In this document: positions 41,783 to 49,446 of the stretch, piece by piece
Layout: the number at the start of each line of letters is the position of its first letter
Position numbering within the stretch: position 1 is the stretch's first letter
Assembly (NCBI GenBank): GCA_023150935.1
Contig: JAKLJW010000022.1
Location: 1 to 64,000, forward strand
DNA: 64,000 bases
Direction of reading: 5' to 3'
Origin: Candidatus Binatia bacterium
Lineage (GTDB): Bacteria > Desulfobacterota > Binatia > HRBIN30
Made by a program: the position numbers and the translations under genes
Notes under the pieces: generated by a model
What the model saw: only the letters and a program-made list of their open reading frames with translations
What the model was told of the DNA's origin: nothing
The model's database searches: none

Positions 41783-41792
41783 CGACGTCGCC

Positions 41793-42122
41793 TCAGGTCT
41801 CGTCCCAGCCGGTTATTTCGAGATGCTGCCGGTTGTCGTCCGGTGCGGCCAGTGCGCAGGATACGCAGAAGGCGAGCCCGCCGTCGAAACAGCCGGAATC
41901 GCTCGTCGTCCCGCAACTGGTGCACCGGATACTTGCCTGCTCAACCGTGCGCCGCAGTATCCACCTATGCCCCGCCGTCAGCACCTGAACTCGACCGGCC
42001 GTGCGTACACGGTCCATCACGTGCGAGATCAGGTCCTGCCAATCCTCCGCACTTCGGGCGGGGAGGAAGGCGCCCCCGCCGGGATACGATACGTGCGCGA
42101 CTCCGTGGACCATGCCTGCCAT
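41793..42122 (-). CDS. Small zinc-finger-like protein
   Basis: This 109-residue protein has ATG 42122, preceded by GAGGTGACC. It begins MAGMVHGVAHVSYPGGGAFL, and a middle helix (EDWQDLISHVMDRVRTAG) follows. A late four-cysteine site, IRCTSCGTTSDSGCF then FCVSCALAA, is a probable zinc ribbon. I do not recognise the family. It is oriented against the toxin-antitoxin cassette within the island and could be a cassette gene in reverse orientation, though no attC partner is seen on its far side. Confidence 0.55.
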   Translation of the reverse strand: MAGMVHGVAHVSYPGGGAFLPARSAEDWQDLISHVMDRVRTAGRVQVLTAGHRWILRRTVEQASIRCTSCGTTSDSGCFDGGLAFCVSCALAAPDDNRQHLEITGWDET

Positions 42123-42292
42123 TGGTCACCTCATGTCGGAAGACGTGGGGTTTGCCCCAGCAAGAGCAATGCCCTGCGGGTGACGAGGCAAAACCAACGG
42201 CAACGCGCCTGCAAACTGGCAGGTAATCCCCATCATATGGTGTGCGTACCGGTAGTTCGATGACGGAGCGTTACGTGGCATGACGGTGGTTT

Positions 42293-42545
42293 GGGGAGGG
42301 CCTGGGGTCCTGGGGTCTTGAGGTCCTGGGGTCTTGAGGTCCTGGGGGTATCGAGGCTTTGGGGGGGAAGTTGGTCTTCGCCTGGTCATCTTATGGGGGA
42401 GACGGTCCCGACACCGTTTGGGCCGAGGAGGGCTCGGCGCAGCCGAGGCCGTCTCGAAGCCCGTGCCCCCCCCAAGACCCCAAGACCCCAAGACCCCCAG
42501 ACCTCAAGACCCCAAGACCCCAGGACCCCAGGACGCCCCCAGGCC
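42293..42545. repeat. Inverted pair of decamer tandem arrays
   Basis: Within the 381-bp gap 42123-42503, the left arm (42293-42370) is a tandem of GGGGTCTTGAGGTCCT-like decamers. The right arm (42468-42545) is the inverse (AAGACCCCAAGACCCC and variants). About 97 bp lie between them. A foldback or recombination hot spot is expected. The right arm encodes the non-native C-terminus of the dehydratase gene. Confidence 0.65.
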
Positions 42546-43481
42546 CACCGCTACATTCCCCCCGCTGAGCACCACTCCCACTCTGGTCAGGCCGGGGAGC
42601 GCTCGGAACGCCGGTGTGCACACCGCCGCAAACGCGACGGCGGCGCTGGGTTCGATCAGCAGCTTGGCGCGTTCCCAACACAGGCGCAGGGCGGTCAGGA
42701 TCGCCGCTTCCGAGACCGTGACGACCGCCTCGACACGGTCGCGAACGATCGGCCAGGTCAACTCGCCGAGGCCGGTCAACAGGCCGTCGGCAACAGTGTG
42801 TGGCGCGACTTGTGGTAGGCGGCGTCCGACGGCCATCGAACGTGCGGCGTCGTCGGCGCCCGCAGGTTCCGCCGCAAACACCCGAATGCGCGGATGGTCG
42901 CCGGCCGCGATGCAGATACCCGAGACCAGCCCCCCGCCGCCGATCGGGGCGACGATGGCATCGAGGTCGTCGACCTGTTCGATCAGTTCGACGGCCGTGG
43001 TGCCCTGCCCGGCGATAACCCGGGCATCGTCGTAGGGGGCGATGAACGTGCCCCCGGTCTCGGCGAGCACGGCGGCGGCGGTGGCTTCGCGCGCGGACAG
43101 CGTCGGCTCGCAGACGACTACCCTCCCGCCGTACTCCTCGACCGCGCGCCGCTTCACGGCGGCGGCGTTGCTCGGCATGACGATGTGTGCGGGGATGCCG
43201 CGCAAGCGAGCGGCAAGCGCCAGAGCCTGGGCGTGATTTCCCGAGCTGTGCGTGACCACCCCGCGTGCGGCGTCGGCGTCGGAAAGCTGTTGCAGCGCGT
43301 TGCACGCGCCGCGGAACTTGAAGGCCCCGGTTTTCTGCAGGTGCTCGCACTTGAAGAAAAGACGGCGGCCCGCGAGGCGATCGAGCGTGGCGCAGGTGGC
43401 GACCGGCGTGCGATGCGCAAACGGGGCGATGCGCAGCGCCGCGGCGCGCACGTCCTCGATCGAGACGGCATACGTCGACAC
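42504..43481 (-). CDS. Threonine/serine dehydratase-like PLP enzyme
   Basis: This 325-residue enzyme is of the fold type II (tryptophan synthase beta) family. KTGAFKFRGACNAL contains the PLP lysine (K55), SSGNHAQALA binds substrate carboxylate and PLP, and IGGGGLVSGICIA is the phosphate-binding glycine loop. SGGNV at the end is the PLP-pyridine region. It deaminates threonine or serine to the oxo acid, or racemises serine; the short form without an ACT domain fits catabolic IlvA-like or serine racemase enzymes. The native end should be near GGNV. The remaining 14 residues are read into the decamer repeat. Confidence 0.87.
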   Translation of the reverse strand: MSTYAVSIEDVRAAALRIAPFAHRTPVATCATLDRLAGRRLFFKCEHLQKTGAFKFRGACNALQQLSDADAARGVVTHSSGNHAQALALAARLRGIPAHIVMPSNAAAVKRRAVEEYGGRVVVCEPTLSAREATAAAVLAETGGTFIAPYDDARVIAGQGTTAVELIEQVDDLDAIVAPIGGGGLVSGICIAAGDHPRIRVFAAEPAGADDAARSMAVGRRLPQVAPHTVADGLLTGLGELTWPIVRDRVEAVVTVSEAAILTALRLCWERAKLLIEPSAAVAFAAVCTPAFRALPGLTRVGVVLSGGNVAVGLGASWGPGVLGS

Positions 43482-43668
43482 CCGGTGTCGATAGCATCCG
43501 CCGTGGCCGCGACGCTACTGTCTCAGCCGTTCCCGACCGCGCTCGTCGCGCGGTCGGCCCGGCGCCAGGAGCGCGGCCCCCGGGGTTGACGCGCCGGCCC
43601 CCGCGGTCGAAACGAGTGCGCTATGATCGGGCTTCTCGTGGTGTAGAGTCCCGATGGGAGGCGATTCG

Positions 43669-44091
43669 ATGGCGTGTGGATGGAAGCGATTGCCGTTGCG
43701 CAGGGAGAGGGGATGGCCGCGGTGGTTCCTGGTCGCCGCGGTGGCGGCCGGCTGTGCGGCCGGTGGGACCGGGGAGATCGCGGCTGGCGGGACGGCGAAG
43801 GTTACGGTGCCGGCAGGACGCGAGTTTGTCGTCTCGCGCGATTCGAGTCCCAGCACCGGATACAAGTGGCGCCTTGCCGCGCCGCTCGATGCCCGGGTAA
43901 TTGAGCTGGTGCGCGACGAGTACCAGCCCGGTCCCGAGTCCCGCCTCGGGGCTCCGGGTGTGCAGCTATGGACCTTCAAAGCGGTCGGTCCCGGTACGGC
44001 GACGCTGATCCTCGAATACGCCCGTCCCTGGGAAACGGGCGTCGCGCCGGCCCGCCGTGACGAAGTCACCGTGACCGTCGAGTCCCGCTAA
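43669..44091 (+). CDS. Chagasin-type (I42) protease inhibitor lipoprotein
   Basis: From ATG 43669 (GGGAGG ribosome-binding site 7 bp upstream) this is a 140-residue lipoprotein with a signal ending FLVAAVAAGC. The mature domain shows chagasin/I42 signatures: SPSTGYKWRL (NPTTGY-like loop), GAPGVQLWTF (GxGG-like loop) and LEYARPWE (RPW loop). These are the three loops that occlude papain-like proteases. It probably protects the cell envelope from its own or foreign cysteine proteases. Its stop overlaps the stop region of the convergent HAD gene by 4 bp. Confidence 0.83.
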   Translation: MACGWKRLPLRRERGWPRWFLVAAVAAGCAAGGTGEIAAGGTAKVTVPAGREFVVSRDSSPSTGYKWRLAAPLDARVIELVRDEYQPGPESRLGAPGVQLWTFKAVGPGTATLILEYARPWETGVAPARRDEVTVTVESR

Positions 44092-44810
44092 CCGCTGACC
44101 GGCTTGGCCCTGTCCTTGCTCGCGCGTACCAGTGCGTTCAGGTCGAAGCGCATCAGCTCGCCGATGCGTTCGATGGCGATATCGGCCGGGGGCAGATCGC
44201 GCAGGGCGGCGACGTCGTGGGCATACGAACCCTGGCGCGGGAAGACGGTGGTCACTCGCTTGCCCCACGCCGCCTTGACGGCAGTGAGGATGCGCAGCTT
44301 GTCGTCTACCAGCACGTAGTGGTCGGCGGGATAGCGCCGCTCGACGTCCGCCAGTTCGTTTTCCTTGTGCACGTAAAGCAGCACGTGGCCGTCGACGACG
44401 TCGTACAGGCCCGATCGCTCGATCTTGTGGGGCTGGAATACGACGTCTCCGTCGGTCAGGATCACCGTTGGTGCCTGCCGCTTGCACCACTCCACCACGT
44501 CGAGGGATTCCGGCAACAGGCGCACCGCGAACGGGTAGTCGATCAGAAACGACGACACGGCGAGCAGGTGCGGGTCGTGTGGGTGGGCGAGGCGAAAGCG
44601 CTGGAGCGCGCCCAGATAATCGGTATAGCCGAGACTCGCGCGCAGCTCTTCGAAATAGGTCCAGTACTCGGCCTGGAACTCCGCCCCGACGGTGCGTTCG
44701 AGGTGCCGGCGCAGGTCGCCGATGACCCGGTCGTTGTCGAGCAGCGTGTTGTCGACGTCGAGGAGAAAGACGAGGGAGGTGCGCACCGCGCCAGCCGGCT
44801 CCATCGGCAT
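44088..44810 (-). CDS. HAD-superfamily hydrolase
   Basis: This 240-residue phosphatase-like protein has motif I DVDNTLLDND (nucleophile D18, acid D20), motif II ILTDGD, a motif III lysine in the YPADHYVLVDDKLR region, and motif IV VLVDDK with the metal-binding Asp pair. A helical cap lies between I and II. No signal peptide is seen. Start choice is ATG 44810 or 44804. It begins 11 bp after the lipoprotein gene upstream on the same strand, so the two are probably co-transcribed. The substrate is unknown. Confidence 0.8.
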   Translation of the reverse strand: MPMEPAGAVRTSLVFLLDVDNTLLDNDRVIGDLRRHLERTVGAEFQAEYWTYFEELRASLGYTDYLGALQRFRLAHPHDPHLLAVSSFLIDYPFAVRLLPESLDVVEWCKRQAPTVILTDGDVVFQPHKIERSGLYDVVDGHVLLYVHKENELADVERRYPADHYVLVDDKLRILTAVKAAWGKRVTTVFPRQGSYAHDVAALRDLPPADIAIERIGELMRFDLNALVRASKDRAKPVSG

Positions 44811-44821
44811 GACCGCCCCGC

Positions 44822-45241
44822 TCACTCGAAAGGACCGAACGGACCCCAGTACGCGTAAGGCAGGTCGTAGTCGGTCTCGGCGTCGGCATCGAGCAGATGG
44901 GCGCGCCGTTCCGTATCGGCCAGCTCTTGTTGCCCCTTGAGCTTCTGATAGCGCGCATAGTCCTCGGCGTTGCCGACGTAGAGGCACTTGCAGACCTCCG
45001 GATCGGCGAAGCCGTAGTACAGCTTGCCGTTCCTGCGATGGGGAACGAGGCGCATGGCCGGAAGCTGTTGCAGATGCTCGAGTTTCTCCGGGGTGTCGGC
45101 CACCGCCATATCGAAGCCGGCGGCGGCCAGCAGTGGCTCGATGGCCTGGGCCTGCTGCTGGGGGCTCGGTCCGAGCAGCGAGCACGCTCCGAGGAGCAGT
45201 CCTCCGGCCGCCAGGGCGCCTGCGGCGCGGGGCACTTTCAT
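44822..45241 (-). CDS. Lipoprotein with CKC motif, paralogue A
   Basis: This 139-residue lipoprotein has a signal ending GGLLLGACSLLG. The mature protein contains EPLLAAAGFDMAVADTPEK, HLQQLPAMRLVPHR, and YGFADPEVCKCLYVGNAEDY. It then has a helical region and an acidic, Pro/Tyr-rich tail ending in PFGPFE. The CKC segment resembles a small metal- or disulfide-bearing turn. It is homologous to the divergently transcribed gene 45314-45748 over most of its length. The family is otherwise unknown to me. Confidence 0.75.
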   Translation of the reverse strand: MKVPRAAGALAAGGLLLGACSLLGPSPQQQAQAIEPLLAAAGFDMAVADTPEKLEHLQQLPAMRLVPHRRNGKLYYGFADPEVCKCLYVGNAEDYARYQKLKGQQELADTERRAHLLDADAETDYDLPYAYWGPFGPFE

Positions 45242-45277
45242 CGTCGGTTTTCCTCCCTGCCCGGCGCGCGGGCCGGC

Positions 45278-45304
45278 TTGACAACCCGCCCGGTGCGATA
45301 GATA
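45278..45304 (+). promoter_or_regulatory. Candidate promoter for lipoprotein paralogue B
   Basis: TTGACA at 45278-45283 and TAGATA at 45299-45304 have a 15-bp spacer (17 bp to GATACG). They lie in the 72-bp divergent gap between the paralogous lipoprotein genes. Transcription would begin close to or at the first ATG (45314), giving a near-leaderless mRNA. Confidence 0.4.
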
Positions 45305-45313
45305 CGGCCGCCC

Positions 45314-45748
45314 ATGCACGCACGAATGACCGCCGTTCTGACGGCGATTGCCCTCGTTGGCCTCGCGATCGGATGCGCCCCGTCGCGCTTGACGCCGGCG
45401 CAGCGCGCCGAACGCATGGACTCGCTGCTGGCCGCCGCGGGCTTTCGTCCCCTGGCGGCAGACACTCCGGAGAAAGTTGCGCACCTGGCGCAGTTGCCGC
45501 CGCTCGAACTCCGTAAGGTCGTGAAGGACGGCGTCGAGCAGTACTGGTTCGCCGACCCGTACCTGTGCAAGTGCATGTATGTCGGCGACGCGCAGGCGCG
45601 GCGCGACCTGAAGAACCTGTTTGCGGACGACGCCATTTCCGGGGACACGATCCGGAGCGAGGAGTACACCGGCATGATGGCGGACGATCTATCGCCGGAA
45701 AACGAGATGGATCCGCTGACCGACCCCTTCGGTCCGTTTGCCTTCTGA
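45314..45748 (+). CDS. Lipoprotein with CKC motif, paralogue B
   Basis: This 144-residue lipoprotein starts at ATG 45314 or 45326, with lipobox LVGLAIGCAPS. The mature sequence mirrors paralogue A: DSLLAAAGFRPLAADTPEKV, HLAQLPPLELRKVV, YWFADPYLCKCMYVGDAQ and a C-terminal acidic segment ending DPFGPFAF. The conserved core is LLAAAGF-ADTPEK-HL-QLP-FADP-CKC-YVG-A. The two genes are arranged head to head. The function is unknown. An envelope location follows from the lipobox. Confidence 0.75.
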   Translation: MHARMTAVLTAIALVGLAIGCAPSRLTPAQRAERMDSLLAAAGFRPLAADTPEKVAHLAQLPPLELRKVVKDGVEQYWFADPYLCKCMYVGDAQARRDLKNLFADDAISGDTIRSEEYTGMMADDLSPENEMDPLTDPFGPFAF

Positions 45749-46053
45749 CCGGGCCGTCCGGCCTGGCGCGATGCCGCCGCCGGCGCGATCGTGACCATGG
45801 GCAACACCGGCGGGAAGCTATCGGAGGCTTGTCGGGGAGTCAATTTCGCGCCGCGGCGCCGGCGGGCTCGGGCCCGTAACGCGACGATCGTTCGACCTCC
45901 GAACTCGTCGATTCCGCGGCCTCTGAACTCTCCGACCTGGCGACTTTCTCGGCTCACCGGTCTTTCCGCCGGGCGCGCGCGCTTTCCTTTTTTCGCGGCA
46001 TCGTTTACCAGAACTGACGGCGCCGCTTGAAGTGACGGGCGCGGGAGGTTGAC
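45749..46053. other. Intergenic, no gene seen
   Basis: No open frame with domain content covers these 305 bp. The run CTTTCCTTTTTT lies at 45980-45991 without a clear stem before it. The ribosome-binding site GGGAGG for the next gene lies at its right edge. Confidence 0.4.
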
Positions 46054-46476
46054 ATGACGACGACGACCGACAATCGGGCGGAGGGGGCGTGGTATCCGCG
46101 TGTCCTCGGCGCGGTGGCGCTGGCGCTCCTGCTGATGAACCTCATCGACCTGCTGATCACGCCGCGGGCCAGCGCGGAGCAGTTACTGTTCGGGACGATG
46201 TTCTTCGGGCCCGCGGCGCAGGCGGCCACCGTCGTGCACATTCTCTTTTTCGCGTGGTTGAGCTGGGGCTGCTTTACGCGCCGGCCGATCATGGTGTGGG
46301 TGACGATCGGGTACTGCGTTTACCTTGCCCTGTCGATGTGGGTGTGGACGGCACGTTACGGTAACCAGTTTGCGGAAGCTCCGCTCGGGGCGCTCTTGAT
46401 CAACGCGGTCGTGACCCTCTGTCTGCTGGCGGTGTGCCGCGCCACCTTTACCCGCCGGCAGAGCTTCGTTCGCTGA
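46054..46476 (+). CDS. Small four-helix membrane protein
   Basis: This 140-residue protein has a GGGAGGTTGAC ribosome-binding site. It has four TM segments, at about 15-35, 44-72, 84-102 and 112-128, with short loops and no acidic or Cys motif inside the membrane. I do not recognise the family. It ends 8 bp before the GlpD-type gene, so the two are likely co-transcribed; a link to glycerol-3-phosphate or quinone metabolism is possible but only positional. Confidence 0.65.
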   Translation: MTTTTDNRAEGAWYPRVLGAVALALLLMNLIDLLITPRASAEQLLFGTMFFGPAAQAATVVHILFFAWLSWGCFTRRPIMVWVTIGYCVYLALSMWVWTARYGNQFAEAPLGALLINAVVTLCLLAVCRATFTRRQSFVR

Positions 46477-46484
46477 TCGAAGCC

Positions 46485-48065
46485 ATGCGCCGCGAGGATA
46501 TGCTCGGCAACCTCGACGGCCGCACGTGGGATGTCGTCGTCGTCGGCGGCGGCGCGAGCGGCCTCGGGATCGCGGTGGATGCGCAGACGCGGGGCTATCG
46601 TACGCTGTTGCTCGAGCAGTACGACTTCGCCAAGGCCACCTCGAGTCGCAGCACCAAGCTCGTGCACGGTGGCGTGCGCTACCTTAAACAGGGCAACGTC
46701 GCGCTGGTTCTCGAAGCGCTGCGCGAACGCGGTCTGCTCTGCCGCAACGCTCCCCATCTGGTTTTCGATCTGGCCTTCGTGGTGCCGCGCTATCGCTGGT
46801 GGGAGGGGCCTTTCTACGGCATCGGGTTGAAGCTCTACGATCGGCTCGCCGGCAAGCTGAACCTGGCGCCGTCGCGGTTATTGGACAGGCGCGAGACGTT
46901 GCGCCGCATCCCCAATGTCGAGCGCGAGAATCTGATCGGCGGGGCCGTGTACTACGACGCGCAGTTCGACGACGCCCGTCTCGCGCTGGCGCTGGCGCAG
47001 ACCGCGACCGACCATGGCGCCACGGCGCTCAACTACGTGCGGGTGGCCGGTCTCCTTAAGACGGAGGGGGCGGTGGCGGGCGTCGTCGCGGTCGACGAAG
47101 AGACGGGTCGCGACTACCGGGTGCCGGCGCGCGTGGTGGTCAACGCCACGGGCATCTTCGCCGACGGCGTGCGTCTGATGGACGATCCCACTCTCGACCC
47201 CATTCTGACGCCCAGCCAGGGGGTGCATCTCGTTCTCGATCGCAGCTTTCAACCCAGCGACACGGCGATCATGGTACCGCGTACCGACGACGGCCGGGTG
47301 CTGTTCGTGATTCCCTGGCACGATCGAGTTCTGGTGGGCACGACGGATACGCCGGTGCCGCGCCCCGAGATCGAGCCGCGCGCCCTGCCGGAGGAGATCG
47401 CGTTCATCCTGCGCAACGCCGCGCGCTATCTGGCTCGCGACCCGACCGCGGCCGATGTGTTGAGCGTATTTGCGGGGCAGCGTCCGCTGGTCCAGGCCGA
47501 CGGCGCCAACGCGCCGACGAAGTCGATCTCGCGAGAGCACGCCGTGCTGGTATCGAACTCCGGACTGGTGACCATCGTCGGCGGCAAGTGGACGACATAC
47601 CGCAAGATGGCGGAGGACACGGTCAACGACGCGGCCTCGGTGGGCGGCCTGCCCGAGCGACCCTGCATCACCGAGACGCTGCGCCTGCACGGTTGGATGC
47701 GGCGCGAGGACGCGGCCTTCCCGCCCGCGGCGCATCTCAGCGGTTACGGTACGGACGCCGCGGCCCTTGCCGCGTTCCTGGACGCCGACCCGGCGCGCCG
47801 CGCGCCGCTGCACCCGCGGCTGCCGTATGTTGCCGGACAGGTGGCGTGGGCCGTGCATCGCGAGATGGCACGGACCGTCGAGGATGTGCTGGCGCGGCGC
47901 ACCCGCGCGCTCCTGCTCGATGCGCGCGCCGCGATGGAGGCCGCGCCCACGGTTGCCCGCCTGATGGCCGCCCAACTCGGCCGCGGTGCCGAATGGGAAA
48001 GCGAACAGGTCGCCGCCTACACCCGTCTGGCGGAAGGCTACCTCCCGATACAGCCGCGTGCCTGA
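46485..48065 (+). CDS. glpD: Aerobic glycerol-3-phosphate dehydrogenase (GlpD type)
   Basis: This 526-residue FAD enzyme oxidises glycerol 3-phosphate to dihydroxyacetone phosphate and passes electrons to quinone at the inner membrane. VVVVGGGASGLGIAVDAQTRG near the N-terminus is the FAD Rossmann motif. FAKATSSRSTKLVHGGVRYL and TPSQGVHLVLD are GlpD signatures, FVIPWHDRVLVGTTDTP is the substrate region, and GGKWTTYRKMAED closes the flavin site. I preferred ATG 46485 to the GTG at 46434, which overlaps the previous gene. The C-terminal helical domain is full length. Confidence 0.9.
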   Translation: MRREDMLGNLDGRTWDVVVVGGGASGLGIAVDAQTRGYRTLLLEQYDFAKATSSRSTKLVHGGVRYLKQGNVALVLEALRERGLLCRNAPHLVFDLAFVVPRYRWWEGPFYGIGLKLYDRLAGKLNLAPSRLLDRRETLRRIPNVERENLIGGAVYYDAQFDDARLALALAQTATDHGATALNYVRVAGLLKTEGAVAGVVAVDEETGRDYRVPARVVVNATGIFADGVRLMDDPTLDPILTPSQGVHLVLDRSFQPSDTAIMVPRTDDGRVLFVIPWHDRVLVGTTDTPVPRPEIEPRALPEEIAFILRNAARYLARDPTAADVLSVFAGQRPLVQADGANAPTKSISREHAVLVSNSGLVTIVGGKWTTYRKMAEDTVNDAASVGGLPERPCITETLRLHGWMRREDAAFPPAAHLSGYGTDAAALAAFLDADPARRAPLHPRLPYVAGQVAWAVHREMARTVEDVLARRTRALLLDARAAMEAAPTVARLMAAQLGRGAEWESEQVAAYTRLAEGYLPIQPRA

Positions 48066-48111
48066 GCACCCGCTCGCGCGACGTTGCCACGCCTCCGCAC
48101 CCCGACCCGAC

Positions 48112-48672
48112 ATGCCGAACGCGCTTGCCAGTGCCGTCCTGCTCGTAACGCTCGCGGGTGCCGCGACCCCTGCGCCGCCGGCACTCGAGCCGGCCGGATC
48201 GCCGGCTGCGAACGCGGCGCTCGATTTGTGCGAGGACACCCCGGAGCGGCCGGCGGCGGAGTACCGCGAGCGGTTGGAACGCGGCGTGCGTCTGGCGGAG
48301 GAGGCGATCGCAGCCGACGACCGCGACGCCAAGGCCCACTTCGCGTTATTCTGCAATCTCGCCAAGCTCACCCACGTCCGCGGCTTGCGTCCCGAGGCGC
48401 TGATGGCGGTGTTCCGGTTGCACCGCGAGATCGACCGCACGCTCGAACTCGCCCCCGACTACGCCGACGCGCTGACCGCCAAGGGAGCGTTCGTACTGAA
48501 CCTGCCGCGCCTGCTCGGCGGCGACCCGCGCGCGGCGGAACGGCTGCTGCGTCGCGCTCTGGAACTCGATCCGGGCAACGCCACCGCGCGGCGCTTCCAC
48601 GGCGACGCCCTGGCCGCGATGGGCGTAACCCCGCGGCCCGCGAGCGAGGGCGGCACAAATTTGCTTGACTGA
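48112..48672 (+). CDS. Exported TPR-like protein
   Basis: This 186-residue protein has a signal peptide beginning MPNALASAVLLVTLAGAA. The mature part is helical with TPR-like pairs: EYRERLERGVRLAEEAIAAD, DAKAHFALFCNLAKL, then APDYADALTAKGAFVLNLP, and AAERLLRRALELDPGNATAR. One Cys pair (LCED, FCNL) may form a disulfide. It resembles the small TRAP-associated TatT-type or generic TPR periplasmic proteins; no TRAP transporter is nearby. It follows glpD by 46 bp on the same strand. Confidence 0.7.
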   Translation: MPNALASAVLLVTLAGAATPAPPALEPAGSPAANAALDLCEDTPERPAAEYRERLERGVRLAEEAIAADDRDAKAHFALFCNLAKLTHVRGLRPEALMAVFRLHREIDRTLELAPDYADALTAKGAFVLNLPRLLGGDPRAAERLLRRALELDPGNATARRFHGDALAAMGVTPRPASEGGTNLLD

Positions 48673-48686
48673 ACGAATCATTCAGT
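48668..48686. promoter_or_regulatory. Palindromic operator upstream of the TetR-PQQ-TonB cluster
   Basis: ACTGAACGA-A-TCATTCAGT is a 19-bp palindrome with one mismatch pair, ending 13 bp before the TetR start at 48700. The core TGAACGA is shared with the other TetR operator at 3980-3994, as expected for related recognition helices. Confidence 0.6.
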
Positions 48687-48699
48687 TCTAAAAGGCGGC

Positions 48700-49446
48700 A
48701 TGGTGCGCCGCCGACCGGACAGCCGTTTGGCCGAACTCGTCGAGAGTGCGGCGCGGGTGTTTACCGTGCGCGGCTATCGGCGCACGCAGATGGCCGACGT
48801 GGCGGCGGCGATGGGCGTGGCGCCGGGGACTCTCTACCTGTACGTCGAAAGCAAGGAGGCGCTGTTCCACTTTCTGGTGGAGCGCGGCTGGACGGACGAG
48901 CTGGTCGCTCCCGAGTTGCCCATTCGCACTCAGCCGGCGGCGGCGACTCTGGGTCTGCTGCGCGATCGGCTGGCGACGGCGATGCGCCTGCCGCGACTCG
49001 AGGCGGCATTGCGAGGGCCGGTCCCGCGCGACGCGACGGCGGAACTCGCCGGCATCGTGCGCGAGTTGTACGACATGGTGGCGCGCTACCGGGTCGGCAT
49101 TCGACTGCTCGAGCGCTCGGCGCTCGATTGGCCCGAGCTGGCCGGCATTCTCTACGGCGACGCCCGCGCGAGTTTGTTTGCGGCGCTCGAAGCGTACCTG
49201 CGCACGCGGATCGAGGCGGGGCGGTTTCGCGCCGTGCCGGACGTTGCCGGCATGGCGCGACTCGTCAACGAAAGCGTCGCGTGGTTCGCGATGCACCGCT
49301 ACGCCGATCCGCACTCCGCCGGTCTCGACGACCGCCTCGCCGAAGAGACGGTGGTCCACACCCTCGTAAGCGCGCTCGCGAAATCGCCACCGCGCTCTGC
49401 CGCGACGAGCGAACGCCTAACCCGCAAGAGGAGGCCGACCCGATGA
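48700..49446 (+). CDS. TetR-family regulator
   Basis: This 248-residue regulator has an N-terminal HTH (LVESAARVFTVRGYRRTQMA, then DVAAAMGVAPGTLYLYVESK) followed by a helical effector domain. Its stop codon overlaps the ATG of the PQQ dehydrogenase (ATGA at 49443), so regulator and enzyme are translationally coupled. A palindrome immediately upstream suggests autorepression. The inducer is probably a substrate or product of the oxidase or the TonB-dependent ligand. The C-terminal 20 residues are Lys/Arg-rich and non-conserved. Confidence 0.85.
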   Translation: MVRRRPDSRLAELVESAARVFTVRGYRRTQMADVAAAMGVAPGTLYLYVESKEALFHFLVERGWTDELVAPELPIRTQPAAATLGLLRDRLATAMRLPRLEAALRGPVPRDATAELAGIVRELYDMVARYRVGIRLLERSALDWPELAGILYGDARASLFAALEAYLRTRIEAGRFRAVPDVAGMARLVNESVAWFAMHRYADPHSAGLDDRLAEETVVHTLVSALAKSPPRSAATSERLTRKRRPTR

